A stretch of DNA of 64,000 nt. Source: Vannielia litorea (GTDB lineage: Bacteria; Pseudomonadota; Alphaproteobacteria; Rhodobacterales; Rhodobacteraceae). The notes under the pieces were generated by a model that was given only the letters and a program-made list of their open reading frames with translations, was not told the origin of the DNA and did not search any database. The stretch is taken from NCBI RefSeq assembly GCF_019801175.1, contig NZ_JAHVJR010000001.1:2046001-2110000 (forward strand), written 5' to 3'. The stretch's first letter is position 1; the number at the start of each line of letters is the position of its first letter. Positions 16,537 through 24,728 of the stretch are shown piece by piece. A program made the translations under genes and the position numbers.

Positions 16537-17463
16537 ATGATCATCTGCGCAGGCGAAGCCCTGATCGACATGCTCCCGCGTGAAGGCACGGGCGGGGAGG
16601 CCATGTTCCTGCCGGTCTGCGGCGGGTCTGTCTTCAACACCGCCATCGCGCTCGGCCGCCTCGGCTCGCAGGCCGGGCTCGTCTCGGGCGTCTCCACCGA
16701 CATGTTCGGCGAACAACTGGTCGCCGGGCTCGAGGCCTCCAAGGTTTCGCCCGATCTGCTGATCCGCTCCGGCCGCCCCACCACGCTGGCCTTCGTCCGC
16801 CTCACCGATGGCCAGGCCGAATATGCCTTCTTCGATGAGGGCAGCGCAGGCCGGATGATCCGGGTGAAAGACCTGCCCGCCCTGCCCCGCGCCGCCAAGG
16901 CCTTGTTCTTCGGCGGAATTTCCCTCGCTGTGAAACCCTGCTGCGATACCTACTTCTCCCTCATGAAGCGCCACTCCAAGTCCAAGCTCATCATGATGGA
17001 TGTGAACGTCCGCCCCGATTTCATCCCCGATGAGGCCGAATACCGCGCCCGCACAGAGGCAATGCTGGCCCATACCGACATTCTCAAACTGTCGGATGAA
17101 GACCTGCGCTGGATGTTCGGCGATGCCGACCCCGCCGCCCATGCCGAGGAACTGCTGGCCAAGGGGCCAAAGATGATCTGCGTGACTGAAGGCGCGAAGG
17201 GCGTGACCGCCTATCTCGCCTCCGGTGCCCACACCGTGCTCGCCGAGCGTGTCGAGGTGGTCGATACCGTTGGCGCGGGCGACACCTTCAATGCGGGCGT
17301 TCTGGCCGGGCTGGACAGGGCCGGCGCCCTCTCCAAGAGGGCCGTTTCCGAGGGCCTGCCCAAAGAGGTGGTGATCGACGCGCTTCGCCTCGGCGTGAAG
17401 GCCGCCGCCGTGACCGTGCAGCGCGCCGGAGCCAACCCGCCTTGGGCGGGGGAGCTGGCGTGA
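16537..17463 (+). CDS. PfkB-family carbohydrate kinase (fructokinase-like)
   Basis: A 308-residue ribokinase/PfkB-family sugar kinase. It starts MIICAGEALIDMLP, has the substrate-binding GGSVFNTAIALGRLG motif near residues 28-42 and the C-terminal anion-hole/catalytic motif DTVGAGDTFNAG, where Asp is the base. Fructose is the likeliest substrate by overall resemblance, but the identity is not certain. The GGAGGGG Shine-Dalgarno ends about 6 nt before the ATG. A LacI-type operator lies just upstream. The stop overlaps the dtd start (GTGA), so the two are co-translated. Confidence 0.87.
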   Translation: MIICAGEALIDMLPREGTGGEAMFLPVCGGSVFNTAIALGRLGSQAGLVSGVSTDMFGEQLVAGLEASKVSPDLLIRSGRPTTLAFVRLTDGQAEYAFFDEGSAGRMIRVKDLPALPRAAKALFFGGISLAVKPCCDTYFSLMKRHSKSKLIMMDVNVRPDFIPDEAEYRARTEAMLAHTDILKLSDEDLRWMFGDADPAAHAEELLAKGPKMICVTEGAKGVTAYLASGAHTVLAERVEVVDTVGAGDTFNAGVLAGLDRAGALSKRAVSEGLPKEVVIDALRLGVKAAAVTVQRAGANPPWAGELA

Positions 17464-17903
17464 GAGCCCTGCTGCAACGGGTGCTGGAGGCCACCGTCAC
17501 CGTTGATGGCAACCGAATCTCCGAGATCGGGCCGGGCCTTCTGGTGCTGGTCTGCGCCATGCAGGGCGACACCGAGGCCGAGGCCGAAAAGCTCGCCGCC
17601 CGCGTCTCCAAACTGCGCATCTTTCAGGACGATGACGGCAAGATGAACCGCTCGGTGGCCGACACCGGCGGCAGCGCCCTCGTGGTGAGCCAGTTCACCC
17701 TCGCCGCCGACACCCGCCGCGGCAACCGCCCCGGCTTTTCCACCGCCGCCGCGCCTGACACGGGCCGAGCGCTCTACGAGCATTTTGCGGCTACTCTCGC
17801 CGATCTCGGCATCCGCACGCAGCGCGGGCAATTCGCGGCCGATATGAAGGTCGGCCTCGTGAACGACGGCCCAATCACCATCTGGCTCGACACTGAGGCT
17901 TGA
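17460..17903 (+). CDS. dtd: D-aminoacyl-tRNA deacylase
   Basis: A 147-residue Dtd that hydrolyses D-aminoacyl-tRNA and proofreads glycine mischarged on tRNA-Ala. Family motifs are present: the SQFTLAAD active-site segment followed by TRRGNRPGF, and the cross-subunit GPIT near the C-terminus (NDGPITIWLDTE). The GTG start at 17460 overlaps the kinase stop by 4 nt (GTGA), which gives the normal N-terminus (MRALLQRVLEATVTVDG). Its regulation may therefore follow the kinase and its operator, though an internal promoter is possible. Confidence 0.95.
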   Translation: MRALLQRVLEATVTVDGNRISEIGPGLLVLVCAMQGDTEAEAEKLAARVSKLRIFQDDDGKMNRSVADTGGSALVVSQFTLAADTRRGNRPGFSTAAAPDTGRALYEHFAATLADLGIRTQRGQFAADMKVGLVNDGPITIWLDTEA

Positions 17904-17935
17904 TGCAGAGCGCCATCGGGGCTAGGTAGCACTCT

Positions 17936-17948
17936 GTTATAACGTAAC
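17936..17948. promoter_or_regulatory. Predicted Zur-binding site upstream of zur
   Basis: GTTATAACGTAAC contains the inverted repeat GTTA-N5-TAAC and an internal perfect palindrome GTTATAAC, resembling alphaproteobacterial Zur boxes. It lies 9 nt before the zur start codon, and TATAAC inside it could be the -10 element. Zinc-dependent autorepression of the zur-znuCB transcript is the simplest reading. Confidence 0.65.
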
Positions 17949-17957
17949 GGCCCGCAT

Positions 17958-18443
17958 ATGTCCGACCCCACCGGCTTCGCGCCGCACGACCATCACGCCT
18001 GCGTCTCCACGGCGCTCGCCGCCGCCGAGGCCGCCTGTGCTGAACGTGGCGCGCGCCTCACCCCGCTGCGCCGCCGCGCGCTGGAGATCCTGCTGGAAAG
18101 CCACAAGGCCCTCGGCGCCTATGACCTGCTGGAGCGCCTCGCCGCCGAGGGCTTGGGAGACAAGCCGCCGGTGGCCTATCGCGCGCTGAATTTCTTGACC
18201 GAACAAGGCTTTGCCCATCGCATCGAACGGCTCAACGCCTATGTCGCCTGTTCCCACCCCGATGCCGCCGAAGGCCACGGCGCCGCCTTCCTGATCTGCC
18301 GCGATTGCGGCCGCGTGGCCGAGGCTCTGGCCGACAAAGCCCCCCTCGGCGCGGACGCCCAGGATGCCGGTTTCACCGTCGAGGACGCTGTCGTGGAGGC
18401 CCGAGGCCTCTGCCCCCAATGCCAGTCCGGGGCCGGGGCATGA
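17958..18443 (+). CDS. zur: Zinc uptake regulator Zur (Fur family)
   Basis: A 161-residue Fur-family repressor. The winged helix spans about residues 30-85 (RLTPLRRRALEILLESHKA ... VAYRALNFLTEQGFAHRIE). Metal-site residues follow: H..C in VACSHPDAAEGHG, and the structural-zinc cysteines CRDCG and CPQC. I call it Zur rather than Fur because znuC starts within its stop codon (ATGA overlap) and znuB follows. With zinc bound it should repress high-affinity zinc import. The ATG at 17958 is preceded by a predicted Zur box and a short leader. Confidence 0.9.
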   Translation: MSDPTGFAPHDHHACVSTALAAAEAACAERGARLTPLRRRALEILLESHKALGAYDLLERLAAEGLGDKPPVAYRALNFLTEQGFAHRIERLNAYVACSHPDAAEGHGAAFLICRDCGRVAEALADKAPLGADAQDAGFTVEDAVVEARGLCPQCQSGAGA

Positions 18444-19186
18444 GCGCCCTCATCGAGGCCCGCGACCTCTCCCTCAAACGCGACGGCCAAGTGGTGCTCT
18501 CGGGCGTATCGGCCAATTTCGAGCCGGGCGAGATCACCACCATCGTCGGCCCCAACGGCTCCGGCAAAACCAGCTTTCTGAAAGCCCTGATCGGCGACAT
18601 CCCCCCGGCCTCCGGCAGCATCAGCCGCGCGCCCGGCCTGCGGATCGGCTACGTGCCACAGAAGCTCACGCTCGACCCGGCCCTGCCGATGACCGTGGCG
18701 CGCTTTCTGTCCCTGCCCCGCCGCGTGAGCGCTGATGCCCGTAGCCGCGCCCTCAGCTATGCAGAGGTCGCCGCATTGGAGCACCGCCAGCTGGCCGACC
18801 TTTCCGGTGGCCAGCTGCAGCGCGTCCTGCTCGCCCGCGCCCTTCTGGCCGAGCCGCAGATCCTCTTGCTCGACGAGCCGACCCAAGGCCTCGACCAGCC
18901 CGGTCAGGCCGCCTTCTACAAGCAGATCGAACACGTGCGTGACAGCATCGGCTGCGGCGTGGTGATGGTCAGTCATGAGCTGCACGTGGTCATGAGCGCT
19001 TCCGACAAGGTGATCTGCCTCAACGGCCACATCTGCTGCGAAGGCTCCCCCGAAGTGGTTCGCAACTCCTCCGAGTATCGCGCCCTCTTCGGCGATGGCA
19101 CCGGCGGCGCTCTGGCGCTCTATCGGCACGAGCACGATCACGCGCATGATCATGCCCACGATCACCACCACGACCATGCGCATTGA
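18440..19186 (+). CDS. znuC: Zinc ABC transporter ATP-binding protein ZnuC
   Basis: A 248-residue ABC ATPase for zinc import. Walker A is GPNGSGKT (residues 37-44), the signature is LSGGQLQRVLLARA, and Walker B is ILLLDEPTQGLD, followed by the H-loop VSHELH. The C-terminus is a tail of alternating His and Asp (HDHAHDHAHDHHHDHAH), common in zinc-handling proteins and probably a metal reservoir. The start overlaps the zur stop by 4 nt. znuB follows after 44 nt; the substrate-binding protein ZnuA is not in this window. Confidence 0.95.
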   Translation: MSALIEARDLSLKRDGQVVLSGVSANFEPGEITTIVGPNGSGKTSFLKALIGDIPPASGSISRAPGLRIGYVPQKLTLDPALPMTVARFLSLPRRVSADARSRALSYAEVAALEHRQLADLSGGQLQRVLLARALLAEPQILLLDEPTQGLDQPGQAAFYKQIEHVRDSIGCGVVMVSHELHVVMSASDKVICLNGHICCEGSPEVVRNSSEYRALFGDGTGGALALYRHEHDHAHDHAHDHHHDHAH

Positions 19187-19230
19187 GGTCGGCGCCATGA
19201 CCAACTCACCCGAAGCCCCCCCGAGCCACG

Positions 19231-20043
19231 ATGTTTGACGATTTCCTCATTCGCGCCGCCTTCGCCGGTGTCGGCGTGGCGCTTGTGTCCGCGCTTCTTG
19301 GCTGTTTCGTCGTCTGGCGGCGGATGGCCTATTTCGGCGATGCCACGGCCCATGCCGCCCTGCTCGGCGTGGCGCTGTCGCTCGGCTTCGGCATCGCGAT
19401 CCCGGTCGGTGTCGGCGTCGCCGCGCTCGCGATGGGCCTCGCCGTCGGCGGACTCTCAGGCCGACGCCTCGCCTCCGATACCCTGCTGGGCGTGCTCGCC
19501 CATGCCGCCCTCGCCTCCGGCCTCCTTGCGGTGTCGCTTATTCCCGGCGGCGCGCGGCTTGATCTGGAGGCCTATCTCTTTGGCGATATCCTCGCGGTCT
19601 CCCGCAGCGACCTCGGCCTTATCTGGGGCGGGGCCGTGCTGGTCATCGCGGTGCTGATCTGGCGCTGGCAAGCCTTGCTTGTCTCGGTCATATCCCCCGA
19701 CCTCGCCCGAGCCTCTGGCGTCGACCCACGGCGGGAAAACCTCGTGATGGTCTTCGCCCTCGCCCTCACCGTGGCCGTGGCGATCAAGGTCGTGGGGGCG
19801 CTGCTGATCACCGCACTGCTGATCCTGCCCACCGCCGCCGCCCGCCCGCTGGCCCGAACGCCGGAGGTGATGGCCGCCATCGCCGCAGTGATCGGTGTGG
19901 CCTCATCCTTGGGCGGTTTACGCCTGTCCTATCAGTGGGATAGCCCGACCGGCCCCACAATCGTCTGCACCGCCGCCGCCTTCTTCGCGCTGACGATGCT
20001 GCTCCGCCCGGTCCTGCGCCCCCTGCTGCACCGTGCGCCATGA
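19231..20043 (+). CDS. znuB: Zinc ABC transporter permease ZnuB
   Basis: A 270-residue ABC-3 family permease with about eight transmembrane helices. The family-typical N-terminus GVGVALVSALLGCFVVWRRMAYFGDATAHAA contains the conserved FGDATAHAALLGVA stretch, and the later KVVGALLITALLILPTAAA segment is diagnostic for ZnuB/TroC-type permeases. It pairs with ZnuC just upstream. Its stop overlaps the start of the acyl-AMP ligase gene by 4 nt (ATGA), so translation is coupled into two genes not normally linked to zinc uptake. Confidence 0.94.
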   Translation: MFDDFLIRAAFAGVGVALVSALLGCFVVWRRMAYFGDATAHAALLGVALSLGFGIAIPVGVGVAALAMGLAVGGLSGRRLASDTLLGVLAHAALASGLLAVSLIPGGARLDLEAYLFGDILAVSRSDLGLIWGGAVLVIAVLIWRWQALLVSVISPDLARASGVDPRRENLVMVFALALTVAVAIKVVGALLITALLILPTAAARPLARTPEVMAAIAAVIGVASSLGGLRLSYQWDSPTGPTIVCTAAAFFALTMLLRPVLRPLLHRAP

Positions 20044-21194
20044 GCGCCCATTTCACCGCCGCCGCTACCGCACGCCTCTTTGGCCCTGACGGACCCCAAC
20101 CGCTCGGCCCGGTAACCGCCCCTGCAAGCGAGCCAGAACTGCTCGCCGCCGCCCTCGACGCCGCACCACGCGCCACCTTCCGCCTCGACCCGCCCGCACT
20201 CCACCTCGGCCCCACGCAGGCCGCGCCCGCATTTGAGACCCTCACCGGCGGCACCACCGGCGCGCCCCGGCACATCCGCCGCACGCAGGCAAGCTGGATC
20301 GCCAGCTTCGAGGTCAATCGTGCCGCATGGTCCCTCGGGGCGCAAACCCGCGCCGCCACCCTCGGCAGCCTCGCTCACTCCCTCACCCTCTACGGCGCGC
20401 TCGAGGCGCTCCATGTGGGCGGCGAAGCACACCTGCTCCACGGCCTGCGCCCCGACCGCCAGCAACAGGCCATCGCAAGGCGCGCCATCACCCTGCTCTG
20501 GGCCACGCCGTCGCAGATCCGCCTGCTCTTCGGCCCGCCCGCGCCCGGCGTCACCCGCCTGCTCATCGGCGGCGGTGCGCTCGATGCCGCAACCGAGGCC
20601 CACGCCCGCAGGCTCTTCCCCTCGGCGCAGATCCACAGCTTCTACGGCGCCGCCGAGACCAGTTTCATCACGCTCGATGGCGCGCCCTACCCCGGCGTCG
20701 AGATTGAAATCCGCAATCCGGACGTCGATGGCACCGGCGAGGTCTGGCTCCGCAGCCCCTATCTCTTCGAGGCTTATGCCACAGGACCCGACCCCCACCG
20801 CGACGCCCGTGGCTTCACCACCGTAGGCGAGCGCGGGTGGCTCGCTGATGGCACACTCCACCTCGCGGGCCGGGCCGACCGCGCCGTGCGGATCGCCGAG
20901 CAGACCGTGCAACTTGAAGAGGTCGAGGCCGCGCTCCTCGCCCTGCCCGGCGTCACCGAGGCCGCCGTGCTCCCCCGGCCTGACAGGGCCCGCGGCACCC
21001 GCCTCGCCGCCGCATACGCTGGCACCTCGCAGCTCGAGCCCTCCGCCCTAACCGCCTTGCCGCCCCTCGCCCGCCCCCGCAGCATGACCCGCATCGCCAC
21101 AGAGGCCTGGCCCCGCCGCCCCTCCGGCAAGACCGACCTCGCTGCAATTGAGGTGCTTCTGGCAGATGAGCATAGCAAAGAGGCCACCCCCTGA
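20040..21194 (+). CDS. Shortened AMP-dependent acyl-CoA synthetase/ligase-like protein
   Basis: A 384-residue member of the ANL (AMP-binding) superfamily, about 100-150 residues shorter than usual because the N-terminal region before the P-loop is reduced. The core motifs remain: LTGGTTGAPRHIRR (P-loop, about residues 68-81), FYGAAETSF, VGERGWLADGTLHLAGRADR with the hinge region, and the C-terminal catalytic lysine in PSGKTDL (Lys364). Adenylation activity is therefore plausible; the acid substrate is unknown. It overlaps znuB by 4 nt and the next gene by 1 nt (TGATG), and so belongs to the zur-znuCB transcript. Confidence 0.8.
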   Translation: MSAHFTAAATARLFGPDGPQPLGPVTAPASEPELLAAALDAAPRATFRLDPPALHLGPTQAAPAFETLTGGTTGAPRHIRRTQASWIASFEVNRAAWSLGAQTRAATLGSLAHSLTLYGALEALHVGGEAHLLHGLRPDRQQQAIARRAITLLWATPSQIRLLFGPPAPGVTRLLIGGGALDAATEAHARRLFPSAQIHSFYGAAETSFITLDGAPYPGVEIEIRNPDVDGTGEVWLRSPYLFEAYATGPDPHRDARGFTTVGERGWLADGTLHLAGRADRAVRIAEQTVQLEEVEAALLALPGVTEAAVLPRPDRARGTRLAAAYAGTSQLEPSALTALPPLARPRSMTRIATEAWPRRPSGKTDLAAIEVLLADEHSKEATP

Positions 21195-22291
21195 TGCCCC
21201 GCGCCGTCCTCATCGCCGCCCGGCGCACCCCCGTTGCCCCGCGCGGCGGCGCGCTGGCCCGGATCGACGCGCCGGAACTCGCCGCCCACGCCGCCCGCGC
21301 CTGCCTGTCGGATGCAGGCCTCGCTCCCGATGACATCGACGAGCTGATCCTCGCCAATGGTCTCGGCGCAGGCGGCAACCCCGCCCGCATCGCCGCCCTC
21401 GCCGCTGGCCTTCCCGAGCGCGTCGGCGGCCTCACAATCGACCGGCAATGCACCGGCGGGCTGGATGCCGTTCTCCTCGCCGCCGCCCTCATCGAGAGCG
21501 GCCGTGCCACCAATGTTCTGGCAGGCGGGGCCGAAAGCTTCTCCCGCCGCCCTCTCCGCATGGCAACCGACCCGGACGGCGGCCCGCCTCAACCCTACCT
21601 GCGCCCCCGCTTCTCCCCCGACCCGGCCCGCGACCCGGACATGCCGGAGGCCGCCGACGCCCTCGCCATCGCCCGCGCCGCGCAGGATGCCTACGCCGCA
21701 GACTCCCACTGCAAGGCCCTCGCCGCCCCGCCACTGCCCGAGATCGCCCCACTCGCCGAGCTGGCAGCCGATCCCTACGCCCGTACCCTCTCGGCGCGCC
21801 TTCTGGCCCGCGCCAAACCCCTCTCCGGCAATATCACCGCCGCCAACACCGCGCCCGAGGCCGATGCCGCCGCCCTCCTGCTCGTCACCACCGAGGCACG
21901 TGCGCAATCTCTCGGCCTGCCCTTCGTCCACATCGGCCCCTCCGCCATGCTGGGCGGCGACCCCTCCCAGCCCGGCCTCGCCCCGGTGGCCGCCATCCAA
22001 GCCGTGCTCACCGAGGCCAACCTCACCCCCGAGCAGATCGACCACTTCGAGCTGATGGAAGCCTTCGCAGCCCAAGCCATCGCCACCCTCAACGCCACCG
22101 GCCTGCGCGAACCCCGCACCAACCCGCAGGGCGGCGCCCTCGCGCGCGGTCATCCGATCGGAGCCTCCGGCGCGATCCTCGCCTGTCGCCTATTCCACGC
22201 GCTCACCGCGCCAGGCGGCCCCTCAACCGGCCTCGCCACCATCGCTGCGGCAGGCGGGCTCGGCAGCGCCGCGCTCTTCACCCGGCCCTGA
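21194..22291 (+). CDS. Thiolase-family protein lacking the second catalytic cysteine
   Basis: A 365-residue thiolase-fold protein, shorter than the usual 390. The acyl-accepting cysteine is present (Cys86 in DRQCTGGLDAV), as is His320 in GHPIGASGA. Two otherwise invariant features are changed. The C-terminal base cysteine (normally CxGGG) is Ala351 in ATIAAAGGLG, and the Asn of the NEAF motif is Met in LMEAFAAQ. Normal thiolysis or Claisen condensation is therefore doubtful; an acyltransferase-like or degraded role is possible. It starts within the ligase stop codon (TGATG), suggesting a two-step partnership in which the ligase activates an acid that this protein receives. Confidence 0.85.
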   Translation: MPRAVLIAARRTPVAPRGGALARIDAPELAAHAARACLSDAGLAPDDIDELILANGLGAGGNPARIAALAAGLPERVGGLTIDRQCTGGLDAVLLAAALIESGRATNVLAGGAESFSRRPLRMATDPDGGPPQPYLRPRFSPDPARDPDMPEAADALAIARAAQDAYAADSHCKALAAPPLPEIAPLAELAADPYARTLSARLLARAKPLSGNITAANTAPEADAAALLLVTTEARAQSLGLPFVHIGPSAMLGGDPSQPGLAPVAAIQAVLTEANLTPEQIDHFELMEAFAAQAIATLNATGLREPRTNPQGGALARGHPIGASGAILACRLFHALTAPGGPSTGLATIAAAGGLGSAALFTRP

Positions 22292-22359
22292 CCCACAGCT
22301 TGCCACCCCGCGCCCCGGCGGGTAACGCTCCGCCAACGCAACCGGCCAAGGGGCCCCTC

Positions 22360-23613
22360 TTGCTGCTTTATCGCCTTCTCGTCTCGCTCGCCGCCCCGGT
22401 GCTCGCCGCGCTCTTTGCGCTGCGGCTGCTGCGCGGGCGTGAGACCGCGGAAGACCTGCGCCAGCGCCTCGCCACCACCGATGAGCCACCTCTGCCCGGC
22501 CCGCGCCTCTGGCTGCACGGCGCCTCAAATGGCGAACTCGCCGCCGCACGCGGCCTGGTGGACGCGCTGCTGGCAGCCCACCCGGGCCTCTCGCTCACAG
22601 TCACCGCCAACACCACCACAGGGCGCGATATGGTCACCGCATGGGCACTGCCCCGCGTGACCGCCCGCCTCGCCCCGGTAGATCTGCGCCGCCCCCTGCG
22701 GCGCTTCCTCGCCACCCACGCACCCCGCGCCCTTGTGGTGATCGAAAACGAACTCTGGCCCAACCGCCTCACCGCGCTGAAAGCCCGGGGCATCCCGGTT
22801 ATCGTCGTCTCTGCTCGGCTCTCCGCCCGCTCCGCCGGGCACTGGGGCCGCCTCCCGGTCGTCGCCCAAGAGGTGCTTGCTTCCATCACCAGCCTCTCGG
22901 CGCAGGACGAGGAGAGCGCCGCACGTTTCACCGCCCTCGGCCTGCCCGATGCGGCCCGCGCCGCGCCCCTCGCCCTCAAGGCTTCCAGTCCGCCCCCCAC
23001 TGCGGACCCAGCACAGCTCGCCGCCCTTGCGCCCGCCTTCGAACGTGAAAACACCCTGCTCGCGGCTTCGACCCACCCGGGCGAAGAAGAGCAAGTGCTC
23101 GCCGCCTTCACCAAGGCCCGCCAAAGCCGCCCCGCCCTCCGGCTCATCCTCGCCCCCCGCCACGCCCAGCGCGGGCCGGAAGTTGCCGCGCTGGTTGCCA
23201 AGGCCGGGCTGCCCTTTGCGACGCGCTCCGCAGGCGAGGCCCCCGGAACCGCGCCGGTCTTCCTCGCTGATACGATGAGTGAGATGGGTCTGTGGTATGC
23301 GCTCTCCGGCCTATGCTTCACCGGCGGCTCGCTGGTGGAGAAAGGCGGCCACACCCCTTGGGAGCCCGCCCACTTCGGCTGTGCCCTGCTGCACGGCCCC
23401 TCCTCCTTCAATCAGGCGGAGGCCTTCGCCGCGCTCGACGCTGCAGGTGGCGCGCTCGAGGTTTCCGATGCCGCCGCCCTCGCCCATGCGCTCGCAGAGC
23501 TCACCCCCGAGGCGCAGGCTCGCATGGCCGAGATCGCCCGCCAGACCGCCGACGCGCGCAAGGCCGATCTCGCGCCACTTGTCGCCCGCATCGCTTCGAA
23601 TGCCGGCATTTAG
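22360..23613 (+). CDS. waaA: 3-deoxy-D-manno-octulosonic acid (Kdo) transferase
   Basis: A GT30-family glycosyltransferase of about 417 residues that adds Kdo to lipid A precursors on the cytoplasmic face of the inner membrane. An N-terminal anchor (LVSLAAPVLAALFAL) is followed by HGASNGE, ENELWPNRL, and the C-terminal nucleotide-sugar-binding part FTGGSLVEKGGHTPWEPAHFG, all typical for WaaA. The start is uncertain: no ATG is available near the N-terminus, and I use the TTG at 22360, which gives the expected length and places the anchor correctly. It follows the thiolase-like gene by 68 nt. Confidence 0.88.
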   Translation: MLLYRLLVSLAAPVLAALFALRLLRGRETAEDLRQRLATTDEPPLPGPRLWLHGASNGELAAARGLVDALLAAHPGLSLTVTANTTTGRDMVTAWALPRVTARLAPVDLRRPLRRFLATHAPRALVVIENELWPNRLTALKARGIPVIVVSARLSARSAGHWGRLPVVAQEVLASITSLSAQDEESAARFTALGLPDAARAAPLALKASSPPPTADPAQLAALAPAFERENTLLAASTHPGEEEQVLAAFTKARQSRPALRLILAPRHAQRGPEVAALVAKAGLPFATRSAGEAPGTAPVFLADTMSEMGLWYALSGLCFTGGSLVEKGGHTPWEPAHFGCALLHGPSSFNQAEAFAALDAAGGALEVSDAAALAHALAELTPEAQARMAEIARQTADARKADLAPLVARIASNAGI

Positions 23614-23675
23614 CACCCCAACCCGTGACGCCTCCGTGAATTTCCCGGTTGCGCGGCTGGTCACTTGCCCCTCTC

Positions 23676-24236
23676 ATGTTAGCATCGCAGCAGAGAGACC
23701 CCGCCGAGCCATTTGTGACCAACCGCCCCGTGAACAAGCGCATCAGCCATCCCAAGCCGATCCACGTGCCCGTCCGTCTTGCCGGACGTTCCAAGCGTGC
23801 GCTGCGCACCCAGTTCGCCGCACTCTGTTACCGGGTGGTCCAGGGCGACGTCGAGGTGCTGCTGATCACCTCCCGGCGGCGCAAACGCTGGATCATCCCA
23901 AAGGGCTGGCCGATGGATGGCCGTTCGGGCGCGCAGGCCGCAGCCCAAGAGGCGTGGGAGGAGGCCGGGGCCAAGGGCAAGGCCCATCCGCGCTGCCTCG
24001 GCGTTTACAGCTACACCAAGGTCTCCGGCCCGCGCAAAGGGCTGCCCTGCCTCGTGGCGGTCTTCCCGGTCGAGGTGAGCGAGCTGCATGACAGCTTCCC
24101 CGAGCGCAAGCAACGCAAGCGCAAGTGGTTCTCCGTCCACAAGGCCGCCAGCAAGGTCGAAGAGCCTGAATTGCGGGCCATTCTCGCCGGTTTCCGCCCG
24201 CCCACACCGCGTCACACCTCCGACACCGGTAATTGA
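23676..24236 (+). CDS. Nudix hydrolase
   Basis: A 186-residue Nudix-fold protein. The Nudix region is GWPMDGRSGAQAAAQEAWEEAGAKG (about residues 86-110, shown here in full as a family landmark in two parts: GWPMDGRSGA and QAAAQEAWEEAGAKG). The EAWEEAG metal-binding helix is intact, but the first Glu and the Arg of the canonical box are Arg and Gln. This variant resembles diphosphoinositol/dinucleotide polyphosphate-type Nudix enzymes of alphaproteobacteria. The substrate is unknown. The start is uncertain: ATG at 23676 or GTG at 23715, neither with a strong ribosome binding site. The gene is separate from waaA by about 60 nt. Confidence 0.82.
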   Translation: MLASQQRDPAEPFVTNRPVNKRISHPKPIHVPVRLAGRSKRALRTQFAALCYRVVQGDVEVLLITSRRRKRWIIPKGWPMDGRSGAQAAAQEAWEEAGAKGKAHPRCLGVYSYTKVSGPRKGLPCLVAVFPVEVSELHDSFPERKQRKRKWFSVHKAASKVEEPELRAILAGFRPPTPRHTSDTGN

Positions 24237-24268
24237 ATTTTCATGTGGCCAGGGCTAGGTAGCAGGCA

Positions 24269-24727
24269 ATGATAAAGTATGCGCTGCAATGCCGCGAAGG
24301 CCACCGGTTCGAGAGCTGGTTTGCCGACGCCGATGCCTATGATGCTCTCGCCCGCGCGGGCCATCTGAGTTGCGCAGTCTGCGGTGGCGCTGAGGTCGAG
24401 AAATCGGTGATGGCCCCGCGTCTCGGCAAGGCGGCCACCGTCCCCACCAAATCTGCAGCGGGTTCCACACCCTCCGTGCCAGCGCGTCCCCTCAGCACCG
24501 CTTCGACGCCGCAGGAAAAGGCTTTGGCAGACCTCCGCGCCAAGGTTGAGCGCGAGAGCGAATATGTCGGCGGCGAGTTTGCCCGCGTGGCCCGCGCCAT
24601 TCACGATGGCGACGAGCCGCATCGCTCCGTCCACGGAGAGGCCCGGCTGAAGGATGCCAAGGCCCTGCTCGAAGATGGCATCCCAGTCATGCCCCTGCCC
24701 TTCGCCTCCCCGCGCAAGACCAACTGA
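24269..24727 (+). CDS. DUF1178 family protein
   Basis: A 152-residue conserved protein of the DUF1178 family. The N-terminus MIKYALQCREGHRFESWF and a CAVCGG pair form a putative small zinc ribbon (Cys8, His12 and two later cysteines). The middle is a Ser/Thr/Ala/Pro-rich linker, and the C-terminus ends in the conserved GEARLKDAKALLEDGIPVMPLP segment. The function is unknown, but the family is widespread in alphaproteobacteria. It is followed after one base by an SDR gene (TGA-G-ATG), so the two are translated together. Confidence 0.9.
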   Translation: MIKYALQCREGHRFESWFADADAYDALARAGHLSCAVCGGAEVEKSVMAPRLGKAATVPTKSAAGSTPSVPARPLSTASTPQEKALADLRAKVERESEYVGGEFARVARAIHDGDEPHRSVHGEARLKDAKALLEDGIPVMPLPFASPRKTN

Positions 24728-24728
24728 G

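Noticed and set aside
19197..19238. A 13-codon leader-like frame overlapping the znuB start
   Set aside because: No ribosome binding site and no regulatory codon run or attenuator hairpin; probably chance.
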